Shown in pieces: positions 43,353-52,758 of a DNA stretch of 64,000 nucleotides. A program made the translations under genes and the position numbers. The notes under the pieces are model-generated. The model was not told the DNA's origin, made no database searches, and worked only from the letters and a program-made list of their open reading frames with translations. This stretch comes from Pseudarthrobacter sp. BIM B-2242. Its GTDB lineage: Bacteria; Actinomycetota; Actinomycetes; Actinomycetales; Micrococcaceae. The DNA is taken from positions 2,418,001-2,482,000 of the forward strand of contig NZ_CP061721.1 in NCBI RefSeq assembly GCF_014764445.1, in the 5' to 3' direction. The stretch's first letter is position 1. Each line of letters starts with the position of its first letter.

Positions 43353-45986
43353 TCACTCGGAGTCTGCCCTGCCAGCTGCAGTAGATCTACGGAGAAGGAT
43401 GCGCGGCCGTTGCAGCTGGCGCTCAAGCAATCCCATTACCTTGGTGGCCCCCGCCCAGTAGAGGATGCCTGCGGCCAGGGACGCGACGACGGCCAGGCCT
43501 TTTTGTGCCGGGTCAACGAGCGGGTACACCAGCCAGTGGGTGACGTAGATGTACAGGGAGGCGCTGGCCAGCAGTGCCGTGACCCGGTGCAGTCCGCGCG
43601 GGACGGTCAGGGTGGGCAGCCAGAGCAGGATGAGGAAGCCCACCAGGATGGTTGCGCTGCGGTACTGGTCGTCGAAGGACTGTGGGATGGTGAGCAGGGC
43701 AATGGCGGTCACGGCTGCCCGCTGCCACAGTGTCCGCGACGCGGCGGCGGCCCAGCCCAGCCCGAACAGCCACAGGACCGGCCCCTGCCCCGGATACCGG
43801 CTGTCAACCAGGTCGAAGAGCAACGGCAGGTCAACAGCTACCAATGCCAGGGCGAAGGCCCACGGCCACCGGCGCTGGGCCCGGTCAGCGGCAGGAATTG
43901 CCATCAGGGCGGCCAGGCCCAGCAGGATGTAGACCAGGATCTCGATAAACCAGAACCGGGAATAGTCGGTCCAGCCTTCCGGCCCCAGCAAGGAGTTCAG
44001 CAGGAAAACATTCGCCCAGGTATAGGTATCGGTCACGGCAAAAGCCAGGCCTATGACCGCAACGCTGGGCACGACGATCCGGGCCACGCTGCGCAGTTGC
44101 CGCCGCAGCCGGGCACAGCGGGTACCGGTCAGCTGGAAGCGGGCAAAGTTATAGCCGGCGACGGCGATGAGCACGTGGGCGGTCCCTTCCCAGTGGAAGA
44201 AACCTATATGCGTGGAAACAATGAAGATGATGGCAACGGCGCGGAGCACAATCCCGGTGTCCATCGGGGCCAGCATCCGCCGGTGCCAGCGACGTGCGGT
44301 CTTCCCGGCCGGGCGGCTAAGCTGGCCCGCAGCCTCACCCGTGGCCGCGGGCTGCGTGCCCTGCGCCCGGTGGGTGGCAGGCACAAGTTCACAGACCGGC
44401 GTCAGGTGCCAGCCCTGCGGGATGTGTCCCAGGGCACGCTCCAGCCGGACGGACGCTGCCACGTAGGACAGCGAGTCACCGCCCAGGGAAACAAAGGTGT
44501 CCGTATCGGCGACGTCCTCCTGTTCGAGGACCTCCGCGAAAATCCTCCGCACGTCAGCCGGGCGTCCTGCCGGTTCCGGTGCAGTAGCAGTACCGCCGGC
44601 GCGGTCATCATTCCTGGACGCCAGGGCCAGGACCGCGGGGTAGTCCGGCTTTCCGTTCTCCAGGCGCGGTATGGACCCCACGGCATGAAGCTGGACCGCT
44701 GAACGCGGCAGACCCAGGTCCTGGGCAAGGCTCTTGGCCACCAGGGCAAGATCGTGGCTTCCTTCCACCGCCGCGACCACTGCGTCGTCCGAGCCGGCAG
44801 CCGCGGCGATCAGGCCAAGATCGGCCAGCAGCCGTTCCACCTGGCCCAGGTCCACCCGCAGGCCGACGATTTTCACGAACCGGCTGCGCCTGCCCACGAT
44901 CTCATAGAGGCCATTGGACCCGCGCCTGGCGAGGTCACCGGTGTGAAGCTCCGTGACAACCCGTCCCAGGGCAAGGTCTTCCGGCTGTTCGGCGTACCCC
45001 AGCATGACGTTGGGACCTGAGTAGACGAGCTCGCAGGCATCCAGGCCGGGGACGGGCTCCAGCCGGAAGGATCCACCGGGGACAGGCACTCCAATGGCGT
45101 GGGGGTGTTCTGCCGCCAGGTCCGGGGGCAGATAGGCCATGCGGGCCGTGGCTTCGGTCTGCCCGTACATGACAAACAGGTCCCAGCCCTGCCGCCTGCC
45201 CAGTTCCGCGTAGGAACGCACGCGGTCCGGATCGAGCCGGCCGCCCGCCTGGGTGATGTAGCGCAGGCCCGGCAGGTCCATGTGCTCAAATCCGACGCGT
45301 TCGAGGAGATCGAAGGTGTAGGGCACGGCGGCGAAGGATGTGACGTTTTCGGTATGAACCAGTTCCCAGAAGCACGGGTCAACCACTGAAAGGTCGGTCA
45401 GTGCCAGGGACGCGCCGACCAGGAGGTGGCTGTTCACCACACTCATCCCGTAGCAGTAGGAGAGCGGAAGCGTGGTGGCCGCGGTGTCGTCCGGGCGCAG
45501 GTGCAGGTATTCGGCTATCGCCGAGGCGTTGGCCTGCACGGCTTCGGCGGACAGGCGCACGAGTTTTGGCGAACCGGTGGATCCGGAGGTGCTCAGCAGA
45601 AGCGCCAGCTCCGGGTGCAGCTCATGCCTGGTTTCTTCCCGCCGTACGTCCAGGACCGCCTCACCCTGCGAGGCGCGGACCACGATATCGGGATCGTATG
45701 CGGCGACGAGCGCCTCGGCGGCGGTCCCGCCGCCTGTGGGCAGGATCAGCAATGGGTTGCCGGAGGACAGGGCGGCGAGGTAGACCACCAGGGACGGCAG
45801 CGTGTTCTCGGCCTCAAGGGCAATGAGCCGCCGGGCGGGTCCGAAGGAACGGGCCATGTCGTCGACACGGCGTCCCAGTTCGCCGTAGCTCACTGAGTGG
45901 TTTTTGGTCCTGATGGCGGTGCGGTCTCCGAAGCCGGCCAGCTGCGCGGCGAACGAGACTCCTGCCAGTTCCGGCTGTACAGTCAC
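43353..45986 (-). CDS. Adenylation-carrier-membrane acyltransferase fusion
   Basis: An 877-residue single-chain protein. Residues 5-455 are an AMP-binding domain with TSGSTGSPKLVR near 133, YGQTEATARM near 274, LHTGDLARRG near 347 and the catalytic NGKPDYP near 444. Residues 470-530 are a carrier domain with LGGDSLSYVA (phosphopantetheine Ser near 505). Residues 575-870 are a ten-helix acyltransferase-3 domain with RAVAIIFIVSTHIGF (conserved Arg and His). No condensation domain. It could activate an acid, load it on itself and pass it across the membrane, like DltA-DltC-DltB fused. The GTG at 45986 is preferred because a TTG at 46007 lies inside the iron-box-like promoter. Confidence 0.88.
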   Translation of the reverse strand: MTVQPELAGVSFAAQLAGFGDRTAIRTKNHSVSYGELGRRVDDMARSFGPARRLIALEAENTLPSLVVYLAALSSGNPLLILPTGGGTAAEALVAAYDPDIVVRASQGEAVLDVRREETRHELHPELALLLSTSGSTGSPKLVRLSAEAVQANASAIAEYLHLRPDDTAATTLPLSYCYGMSVVNSHLLVGASLALTDLSVVDPCFWELVHTENVTSFAAVPYTFDLLERVGFEHMDLPGLRYITQAGGRLDPDRVRSYAELGRRQGWDLFVMYGQTEATARMAYLPPDLAAEHPHAIGVPVPGGSFRLEPVPGLDACELVYSGPNVMLGYAEQPEDLALGRVVTELHTGDLARRGSNGLYEIVGRRSRFVKIVGLRVDLGQVERLLADLGLIAAAAGSDDAVVAAVEGSHDLALVAKSLAQDLGLPRSAVQLHAVGSIPRLENGKPDYPAVLALASRNDDRAGGTATAPEPAGRPADVRRIFAEVLEQEDVADTDTFVSLGGDSLSYVAASVRLERALGHIPQGWHLTPVCELVPATHRAQGTQPAATGEAAGQLSRPAGKTARRWHRRMLAPMDTGIVLRAVAIIFIVSTHIGFFHWEGTAHVLIAVAGYNFARFQLTGTRCARLRRQLRSVARIVVPSVAVIGLAFAVTDTYTWANVFLLNSLLGPEGWTDYSRFWFIEILVYILLGLAALMAIPAADRAQRRWPWAFALALVAVDLPLLFDLVDSRYPGQGPVLWLFGLGWAAAASRTLWQRAAVTAIALLTIPQSFDDQYRSATILVGFLILLWLPTLTVPRGLHRVTALLASASLYIYVTHWLVYPLVDPAQKGLAVVASLAAGILYWAGATKVMGLLERQLQRPRILLRRSTAAGRADSE

Positions 45987-46000
45987 AAACCTGCACAGTA

Positions 46001-46019
46001 AAGGCAAAAGCTAACCTAA
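46001..46019 (-). promoter_or_regulatory. DtxR/IdeR-like iron box
   Basis: The minus strand reads TTAGGTTAGCTTTTGCCTT; the first ten bases match the actinobacterial iron-box half-site exactly while the second half is degenerate. It lies 15 bases upstream of the 45986 start. Confidence 0.5.
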
Positions 46020-46278
46020 CTCAAATGGACATTCCTTGGAACAGGGCCACCACGACAGCGATGCGATCACCAGCCGCCACTCGGGTTGGCGCAGACAGCG
46101 GTTCAAATGGACCTTGGGCTGAGGGGCTCAGCCTTTATAGTGATCGTGAGCGGTAAGGATCACAGGCTGGTAGGTGAGGCCCTCGCGATCCGCCAACTGC
46201 CCAGCGGCGGCTGGCAGGTCAGCAACCACACCCCCGGCAGCGTCCTCCCCGGCGGGGAAGGGCGACTAGTGGTGTCAG

Positions 46279-46587
46279 TCAGCCTTGCTGGGCCGTGTCA
46301 TCCCCAGGCTGCTGGGCGCTGCGGGTACCGGGCAGAGCAGGGCTCTCAGCGCCCGCTTCGCTGACCTGTGCACGGTATCTCATGCGGCGGATTCGTCCGG
46401 TCATTGACACCATCAGCATCACAACGGCTATAACCATGAACGCTGTCATCACGAAGCCAAGGAAACCCGGGGTCACCTGGTCGGGGCTAAGACCTGGTCT
46501 TAGCCCATTCTCGCCAGCGCTCGGGGAGGGGGTTGCGCTGAGGGCAATAATTCCCTGGGCCAGAGAATCGACTAACGATAGCTTCAT
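46279..46587 (-). CDS. Small single-helix membrane protein
   Basis: A 102-residue protein, not recognised as a named family. N-terminal MKLSLVDSLAQGIIALSATP, a Ser/Pro/Gly linker, one helix (FLGFVMTAFMVIAVVMLMVSM) near residues 43-63, then RIRRMRYRAQ and a polar tail, indicating a cytoplasmic C-terminus. Codon use is typical of the genome. The ATG at 46587 is the only sensible start. Confidence 0.75.
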   Translation of the reverse strand: MKLSLVDSLAQGIIALSATPSPSAGENGLRPGLSPDQVTPGFLGFVMTAFMVIAVVMLMVSMTGRIRRMRYRAQVSEAGAESPALPGTRSAQQPGDDTAQQG

Positions 46588-46766
46588 GTAATCCTTGCAG
46601 TTCTGCCCGGGTTGCGTGCCCCCCGGAGTCGGCCGGGCAGAGCGTCCGGCTCATGAAAAATCTTACGACAGCAGGGCCGAGGGGCCGTGGAGGTGTTGGG
46701 GCCATGCCATCGTGCCATAGCCCAGCCGAGGCCTCCCGTGCCAGTGCTGGCCGACGGCGGTACCCG

Positions 46767-46988
46767 TTACCTGATCATCTTGCGGACCTGGTGCCCTCGT
46801 ACCGCCACTCCTGCGGCGTGGAGAACCAAGCCAGTTCCGATCACGGGCAAGGAAGCGAAAGCCAACCCCTGATTCTGGGTGGCATTGCCCAGGACGCTGA
46901 TAACGAGGCCTGCGGCGATGAGCCCCATGGCACCAAACACCAGGGCTTTGTAAAACTTGGAGGCAACATTCCAAAACTCATTGAGCAC
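46767..46988 (-). CDS. DUF3188-type small membrane protein
   Basis: A 73-residue protein with two helices (ALVFGAMGLIAAGLVISVLG and FASLPVIGTGLVLHAAGVAV, each about 20 residues) and a basic end RGHQVRKMIR, fitting the actinobacterial DUF3188 pattern. GTG start at 46988 (MLNEFWNVASKFYK). Function unknown. Confidence 0.8.
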   Translation of the reverse strand: MLNEFWNVASKFYKALVFGAMGLIAAGLVISVLGNATQNQGLAFASLPVIGTGLVLHAAGVAVRGHQVRKMIR

Positions 46989-47493
46989 GAATGGAGTCTA
47001 CCGCTCAACGGGCGGGACACTGGGCCGGTCAGGCGAAGTGCGGTCCACTAAACGGGCCGGCGCGGTTGTCTCGGGGCCTTGCGGGCCCCTCCCCCGCTTG
47101 TGCGGCCCTTTCCTCAATGTTCGCCCCCGGCGATCGTCGTGTCACAAGCGCCGCCTTTACCGCCGGCTGCCCCGGCACGTTCCGGTTGCCGTAAAAGCCC
47201 AGACTGCCTACAGGCCCGGCGAGGCGAAACAAAGACCAGGGCCGCACCGAACCCGGCGCAGGTGTGCAATTGGCCAGACTGGGCGTCAGTCGATTATCTT
47301 GTGGACAATCTGGCCCGGGTGCTGCCTTCCCAGCAAATCGCAAGGTTATGGCAGGCATAATGGAACCGAAGCTCCGGTCAACCGCTATTTGATCGGAGCT
47401 TCGCCAACTGAGCGGCACCAGGGCTGGTGCTGCTTCGCGCAGTGTTAGTCGGCTGCTGCCCACACGTCCCTGTTCTGCGTCCGGAAGTTACCA

Positions 47494-47658
47494 ATGCGGC
47501 ATTTCAGCCTGGTAGCATTGGCACTCCTGGGTGTGCTGGGTGTGGCCTTTATCGTGGCGGGTGTCCACGGCACAGACCGAATCGTAGGAATTCTGTTCGC
47601 CCTTACTGGACTGATCGGCGCCGTCGCAGTGGCGGCATCTCAGGGGAAAAGCTCTTAA
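47494..47658 (+). CDS. 54-residue membrane protein, paralogue of 26206
   Basis: MRHFSLVALALLGVLGVA at the start, then GTDRIVGILFALTGLIGAVA and a short SQGKSS tail. Same length and plan as the gene at 26206. GGAAG precedes the ATG at about eight bases. Two helices; function unknown. Confidence 0.75.
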   Translation: MRHFSLVALALLGVLGVAFIVAGVHGTDRIVGILFALTGLIGAVAVAASQGKSS

Positions 47659-47734
47659 GCAGTCAGGACGTATCGTGGACCGGTAGCGCTGCAGGTGCCA
47701 CCGCCCTCGCCTGATTTCCGGGTAGGTTTGAGGC

Positions 47735-48172
47735 ATGCCCTTCCAATTCCTGTCCGTTACGCACGCCCTCCGGGGTGTCGCTGCAGCTGCAGTGGCGGTC
47801 GCACTCTCGGGCTGCACCCAGCAGCTTTCGGTCGAGAACGCTGATATCCCATCGTGGAAGGCCACCGCCCTCCCGACCACGGGCACAGCAGTGGCCGAAG
47901 GTGCCGGCAAAATCCTGGATGCGCAGCCCGTCAGCAACATCGTGCCCGTGCCCGAAGGCGACTACACACTTGTGCTGGCGTGTGACGGCGGCGGCAAAGC
48001 CTTCCTGACTGCACGCGTGGAAGAACGCGAGCTGATCGACTTTGGTGCTGCCTGCAACGGTGCGCGCGAAAATATTAGACTCCATATTCCGCAATCAGGT
48101 CCGGTGGAATTTGCAGCATCAAGCGTGGACGCGCCTCTGCTTTACGCATACCAGCTCCTTCCTCGAACTTAG
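47735..48172 (+). CDS. Putative lipoprotein
   Basis: A 145-residue secreted protein with signal peptide and lipobox ALSGC near residues 24-28, so it would be a substrate of Lgt and LspA. The mature part (EGDYTLVLACDGGGKAFLT, then FGAACNGARENIRLHIPQ) looks like a beta-sandwich with two cysteines that could pair. No named family recognised; similar small lipoproteins are common in Arthrobacter relatives. Confidence 0.8.
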   Translation: MPFQFLSVTHALRGVAAAAVAVALSGCTQQLSVENADIPSWKATALPTTGTAVAEGAGKILDAQPVSNIVPVPEGDYTLVLACDGGGKAFLTARVEERELIDFGAACNGARENIRLHIPQSGPVEFAASSVDAPLLYAYQLLPRT

Positions 48173-48394
48173 CCACTGCAACTGCCGGTCATCATGGCAC
48201 CAGCCTGCGCACCTGAACAGCCACCGGACCAGCCGCCCCCAAGATGAAGGGGGCCATGATTTCAGGCCTACCTCAGCCGCTCAGGACACACCTGCAGCGG
48301 TCAATGAGACTGGCAGTGCGCTCACCCATGGGTGGTGAGGGCGGCACAAGGCTGGAGTCTTTGTGGGGAGGCCCAGTACCGAGGGCTGAGTGAA

Positions 48395-49174
48395 TCAGCC
48401 GAGCCCGACCGCCCTTCCAAACAGGCTGAAACCGACGAACGCCACAATGTTGATGAGTGCGTGGGCGACGACAAGCGGCATCACACGGCGGCTCTTGGTA
48501 TAGATCCATGCAAAGACCACCCCCATCACCATATTGCCAATAAACGGCCCGAAGCCCTGGTACAGGTGGTAACTGCCCCTTAGCATGGAACTGGCAAAAA
48601 TGGCCAGGGGAACTGACCAGCCGAACTTCCCAAAGCGGTCCAGCAGATAACCCACTACGATGACTTCCTCGACGACCGCGTGCCGCACCGCTGACAGAAC
48701 CAGCACGGGAACCGTCCACCAGTAAGGGTCCAGGGCGCTGGGAATGATCGCTGTCGTGATGCCCAGTGCGCGCCCGGCCGCGTAGAGGCCCAGTGAGGGG
48801 ATGCCTATCAGGACGGCAAGCCCGAGCCCCTGCAGGATGGCCAGCCCGGGGCGGGTGAAGTTAAAACCGATTTTCGTGAAGGCCGAACCATTGCCCTCGC
48901 CGTTGCCGGTGTTCGTCCTGTGCTGGTCGGTCAGGAAGTAGAGCGCCAGAACGACAGGTACCAGCGCGAAGAAGATCTCCAGCAGTTGATATGTCAGATC
49001 AAAATATTCGCGGGTGCTTTGGGAGTTGTTGAGCGTGGAGGTGCCCTGGGCCAGCGGCGCGCTGGTGATCTTGTCCAGAAACTGCACCACGGAGTAAACG
49101 GCGGACTGTCCTAACGACAGTCCCAGGACTATCAGGACTTCAATCCGCAGACGGCGGCGGGAGGGAACGAGCAT
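48395..49174 (-). CDS. CPBP-family intramembrane metalloprotease
   Basis: A 259-residue protein of the CPBP (Abi/Rce1-like) family. Motifs in order: HAVVEEVIVVGYLLDRFG (the EExxxR-like motif with Glu pair) near residue 193, RGSYHLYQG near 220 and HALINIVAF near 246, which in Rce1 form the catalytic site. Six to eight membrane helices. ATG at 49174, since the frame to 49222 adds only a polar leader. Stands alone. Confidence 0.86.
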   Translation of the reverse strand: MLVPSRRRLRIEVLIVLGLSLGQSAVYSVVQFLDKITSAPLAQGTSTLNNSQSTREYFDLTYQLLEIFFALVPVVLALYFLTDQHRTNTGNGEGNGSAFTKIGFNFTRPGLAILQGLGLAVLIGIPSLGLYAAGRALGITTAIIPSALDPYWWTVPVLVLSAVRHAVVEEVIVVGYLLDRFGKFGWSVPLAIFASSMLRGSYHLYQGFGPFIGNMVMGVVFAWIYTKSRRVMPLVVAHALINIVAFVGFSLFGRAVGLG

Positions 49175-49484
49175 GGTCCTATTCTTGCCTGCAGTTGCCG
49201 GGTCTCTGCCGGGATGCCACAAGGAAGTCCATCCGCGCCCGGCCCGGCTACCGACCCTTTTCTACTGGCCGTCAGCCAGTGGCGGAGGGGGAAAAACAAG
49301 CTCCCCCAGGAGGCTCCCGGGTTCAGTTGTCCTTAATGTCGACGCCTTGGCAACAGCTTGGACCGGGCTTTATCGAGGTCCCCGTTATCCTGCATCACCT
49401 GGCCCGGCGGGTTGAGGCGTGCGGAAGCCTCGTCGGGCTTGGCCGTGGCCGTGGCAGGTTTGCAGTTCTGGTTTTCCGCTGCGG
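49175..49484. other. Gene-free spacer
   Basis: About 310 bases between the CPBP promoter and the phoA stop. No convincing frame or terminator seen. Confidence 0.4.
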
Positions 49485-51023
49485 TCAGCCCAGGACGCCC
49501 AGGGCGTTACCTACGATGTCGAACAAATCGGTGTTGTCCACGCTGCCCTGCAGTTGCTCCGAGCCTGGGCCGTAGGCGTAAACGGGCACGTCTGCACCGG
49601 AGTGGTTGCCGGAGGCGTAGCTCAGCCAAAGACTGGCTTCCTTTGAACCGTCCTTGACTTGGGGCGGGTCGCTCGGCGTCCGGAAGGTGGCAGGGCCGAA
49701 GTTTTGCTGGTCCTTTGCGCCTGCACCGTTGCTGATACCGGTTGAACGTTCCGGGTCCTTGAAGTTTCCGTCGGACCGGGTCGGGGTGGAGTTATTGGCG
49801 GCGTTCCCGGAATCGACGTTGACCGGGGGCGCGGCTGCTTCGGCGTTAGTGAAGGAGCCCTTTTCGATGATGTGGAAACCGCCGGTTTCGTGGTCGGCGG
49901 TAACAATGACCAGGGTATTGCCGTCCTTCTTGGCGAAGTCCAGGGCTGCGGCGACGGCATCGTCGAAGGCCTTGACTTCCTCCAGTGTCTGGGCCGCGTC
50001 GTTGTCGTGGGACCGCTTGTCAATCAAGGAACCTTCAACCTGCAGGTAAAAACCCTTGCCGCTGCTTTCCTGTTGCTGGTTTAGAAGCTCAAGAGCTTTC
50101 TTTGTCATCTCCGGCAGGGACGGCTCCTTCGCCTGGGGAGCTCCGGGGTCGTCCTGCTTGGCTTTTTCAACGGTCAGGTTTCCCTTGTTGAACAGGCCAA
50201 AGACCTTCTCCCCCACGGCTCCGTTCAGGTCGTCCCGGGTCGCGGGAATCTGGCTGGAAACCGAACCCAGGATCGAGTAGCCCTGCTCCTTCAGCTCGGT
50301 TTCATCCGAGGCGTCAAAGCGGCGCAGGCCGCCGCCGAAGATGATGTCCGCGGTACCGTTGCGGGCGATCTGGTCTGCGATCGGGGTTACTCGGACATCA
50401 CTGGTCGGCAGCGGCTCACCGGTGATCTCTGTGTCCTGGCACGCGTCCGCGGAGTAGTCCGGTCCCTGGCAGCCGCGGGACAGGACGTGGCTCATCTGCC
50501 CGGCCGGGGACGCGTCGGTAATTTCGGCCGTGGAGACACTGCCAGTGCGGTAGCCGGTCTGCTTGGCCAACTCCATCATGGTCGGCACCACATGGCCCGT
50601 GGCATCCACCCCGAGGGCGGCGTTGTAGGTTTTCACCCCGGAGGCCCACGCCGTGGCTGCAGCGGCGGAATCGGTGACCAGTTCCGGGGCGAAGTCAGAC
50701 TGCCCCGGCTGGCCGGAGTTTTTCTGCACAGCATAGGTACTGACAGAACCGTGGGCCGGGAGGGTTTCCATAACCAGCCTGCCCTCGGCACCGTAGAAAC
50801 GCTCCCTGCCGGCAGTGACTTGGGTGCGGCCCATGCCGTCACCAAGCAGATATATAACGTTCTGGGCTGTGCCAGGTGCCGGCTTGGTGGCGGTAAACAC
50901 CGCGGACGAGATCAGCCCGGTGGCCACGACGGTGGCCACGACGGCTGCCAGGACGACCCAAATGATCCTGCGTCTTTTCCGTGCAGGGTCGGCGGGCGTG
51001 ACGTCGGCCGGAACTTGTGTCAT
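49485..51023 (-). CDS. phoA: Membrane-anchored alkaline phosphatase
   Basis: A 512-residue alkaline phosphatase: LLGDGMGRT near 61, TDSAAAATAW (nucleophile Ser near 120), TADHETGGFHIIEKG near 375. The catalytic body closely follows the enzyme at 7161. The N-terminus differs: instead of a cleavable signal it has DPARKRRRIIWVVLAAVV and SAVFTATKPAP, which resembles the anchor of the DsbA-like protein at 58100 (DPARKVRIVLWILLAAAV, YAVFTAAKPEP). It is therefore probably tethered to the membrane. ATG at 51023. Confidence 0.93.
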   Translation of the reverse strand: MTQVPADVTPADPARKRRRIIWVVLAAVVATVVATGLISSAVFTATKPAPGTAQNVIYLLGDGMGRTQVTAGRERFYGAEGRLVMETLPAHGSVSTYAVQKNSGQPGQSDFAPELVTDSAAAATAWASGVKTYNAALGVDATGHVVPTMMELAKQTGYRTGSVSTAEITDASPAGQMSHVLSRGCQGPDYSADACQDTEITGEPLPTSDVRVTPIADQIARNGTADIIFGGGLRRFDASDETELKEQGYSILGSVSSQIPATRDDLNGAVGEKVFGLFNKGNLTVEKAKQDDPGAPQAKEPSLPEMTKKALELLNQQQESSGKGFYLQVEGSLIDKRSHDNDAAQTLEEVKAFDDAVAAALDFAKKDGNTLVIVTADHETGGFHIIEKGSFTNAEAAAPPVNVDSGNAANNSTPTRSDGNFKDPERSTGISNGAGAKDQQNFGPATFRTPSDPPQVKDGSKEASLWLSYASGNHSGADVPVYAYGPGSEQLQGSVDNTDLFDIVGNALGVLG

Positions 51024-51569
51024 CGGAGGGTGCTTTCCTGTCAGGGGCGGGGGGCTATATCGCCTTTGCCTCAAACCGTACCGCGGCCATAGCACTACCC
51101 GAGGGTTTCTCGAGCCAATGGAAATAGATCCGTTCAGAAAGGATACGCATGTTCCGGGGCATTGAATCAGTTAAGGACAACCCGGCCTTCATCCGGCTGG
51201 CCCGCCCGGTCCTACCAACCGGTGCGCCCATCAGTGGGGCCTGTTCCAAAGGCAGCCGCTGAACAGAAGCCTTTTAGCGGCGGCGAAGACGGAATGCACT
51301 TCCGGCTTCGCCTTCGTCTTCTTCCAAAGCATGTTTCAGACTTCACAAATGATTATGTGGCCGACCGGGCAGGAAGACGGGCCGTTCTTTTTCGACTCCC
51401 GGCGGGCGGCGGCGCGATTGTTCAGCCCCCGTCCTTAGCGCCGTCCTTCAGGTATTCGGACGGGGGATCGCTGCTTTGCGTTATGCAAATGTGACAACGC
51501 CGTGGTTTTTGCAGTAGGGTCGGACGCGTGCCGGTCTCAGAATGCGGCACTCCTGAGCAGATTTGCCTA
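51024..51569. other. Divergent promoter spacer
   Basis: About 550 bases between phoA and the riboswitch. It must hold the promoters for both. Parts are A/T-richer than the surroundings, but no clear operator or gene is seen. Confidence 0.4.
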
Positions 51570-51740
51570 ACTCTGCCGCTGCCCCGGGATCCCTTCGCAA
51601 CATTCGTCCGGCAGAGACGGGGAAACCACATGACGGCCTGCTTCGGGCGGGCCTTGGGGTGAAGCCGCGCCTCCTGCCTTGCGCTGGAGATGCGGCCGGG
51701 TGTCTCCCATCCGAATCCGACAGCTAACCTCGCAGGCAGT
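51570..51740 (+). promoter_or_regulatory. c-di-AMP riboswitch (ydaO/yuaA class)
   Basis: Hallmarks of the ydaO class are present: GACGGGGAAACCACATGACG near 51616, CCTTGGGGTGAAGCCGCG near 51652, and the 3' signature CCGAATCCGACAGCTAACC through CTCGCAGGC at 51711-51737. It ends just before the ribosome site of an NlpC/P60 protein gene, the usual target in actinobacteria, which is turned off by c-di-AMP. The 5' boundary is approximate. Confidence 0.88.
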
Positions 51741-51757
51741 GGGAGAGGCCCTTTTTC

Positions 51758-52558
51758 GTGTCTATTCGCCGTGCTCACGGCCGCCACCGCGCGGTCCCCG
51801 TTCAGACCAGTGCCCTTGCGGTCCTGTCCAAATCCGTCGCTGAAAACGCCGGCGGTGTGGGCCGTCAGGCCGCCGTCATCGCGGCAGCTTCCGGGCTCGT
51901 CCTGACCAGCGGCCTTGCAGCGCAGGCAGCGGACGCGCCGGCCCAGCGGGACACGGAGCCGACCTCGACCCTGGAGCTCGCCAGCCAGGTCCAGGCCCCG
52001 CTCAGCGCAGACGCCACCGTCCAGATCTCCTTCGAACGTCCCGCCGTGAAGACCACGCCGGCCCCTGTCGTGGAAGCGCCGAAACCGGTCGCCGTCCAGG
52101 CCCCCAAGGCAGCCGCTCCGGCCGCGCCCGCCGCCGTGAAGGCTGCTGCGCCGGCCAAGGCCAAAGCCCAGGTCACTGTCACCCCCGCCCCTGCTGCCGC
52201 GCCGGCAGCCGCCCCGGCGGCCGCTCCGGCAGCAGGTGGAGTCAACGCCACCATGGTCTCCTCGGCCTACGCGCAGATCGGCATGATCCAGGACTGCACC
52301 CGGCTGGTGGAAAACGCCCTGAACGCTGCAGGGATCCCCGTCGGTGACCTCGGTCCCATGCAGTTCATGAACTACGGCACCGTGGTCTCCGATCCCCAGC
52401 CCGGGGACATGGTCATGCAGCCCGGCCACGTCGGCATCTACGTCGGCAACGGCCAGGTCCTCAGCTCCGGGCTGAACGGCAAGAACGAAACCGCGGTCCA
52501 CCCGCTGACCTGGATGACGTCCAAGGGCGCCGTCACCTTCGTCCGCGCAGGCAAATAA
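51758..52558 (+). CDS. Secreted NlpC/P60-like cell-wall hydrolase
   Basis: A 266-residue secreted protein. A long signal region ends near residue 58 (LAAQAADAP); a Pro/Ala/Lys-rich wall-spanning linker fills residues 60-160; the catalytic domain starts at VSSAYAQIGMIQDCTRLVEN with the Cys nucleophile near residue 182 and PGHVGIYVGNGQV with the His near 226. The usual DCSG is DCTR, so it is a variant NlpC/P60 fold. GTG at 51758 follows GGGAGAGG. Controlled by the c-di-AMP riboswitch and followed by a hairpin. Confidence 0.87.
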   Translation: MSIRRAHGRHRAVPVQTSALAVLSKSVAENAGGVGRQAAVIAAASGLVLTSGLAAQAADAPAQRDTEPTSTLELASQVQAPLSADATVQISFERPAVKTTPAPVVEAPKPVAVQAPKAAAPAAPAAVKAAAPAKAKAQVTVTPAPAAAPAAAPAAAPAAGGVNATMVSSAYAQIGMIQDCTRLVENALNAAGIPVGDLGPMQFMNYGTVVSDPQPGDMVMQPGHVGIYVGNGQVLSSGLNGKNETAVHPLTWMTSKGAVTFVRAGK

Positions 52559-52562
52559 ATCC

Positions 52563-52615
52563 ACTGAAGGCCGGTCATTCGGTGCCTTGGGGGCGGCGAA
52601 TCACCGGCCTTCAGT
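52563..52615 (+). terminator. Hairpin after the NlpC/P60 gene
   Basis: ACTGAAGGCCGGT at 52563-52575 pairs exactly with ACCGGCCTTCAGT at 52603-52615 around a 27-base G-rich loop, five bases after the stop. Also between convergent-facing genes. Confidence 0.65.
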
Positions 52616-52758
52616 ATCGCTTGAGCAGCACCCGCCGCGAATGCTGTTCCTGGAACTACGGCCTGTCCGCACTGACCAGCCGACCGCTTAGTAACGATTT
52701 GGACACGGCCTGCACGGCTTCTTCTCCTCAGCGTCCAGCCCTTGCCTTGTGCACGAGG

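Noticed and set aside
46086..46270. Possible short-chain dehydrogenase N-terminus (MDLGLRGSAFIV)
   Set aside because: The nucleotide-binding glycine motif is not present and the similarity stops after a dozen residues; too weak to call a pseudogene.
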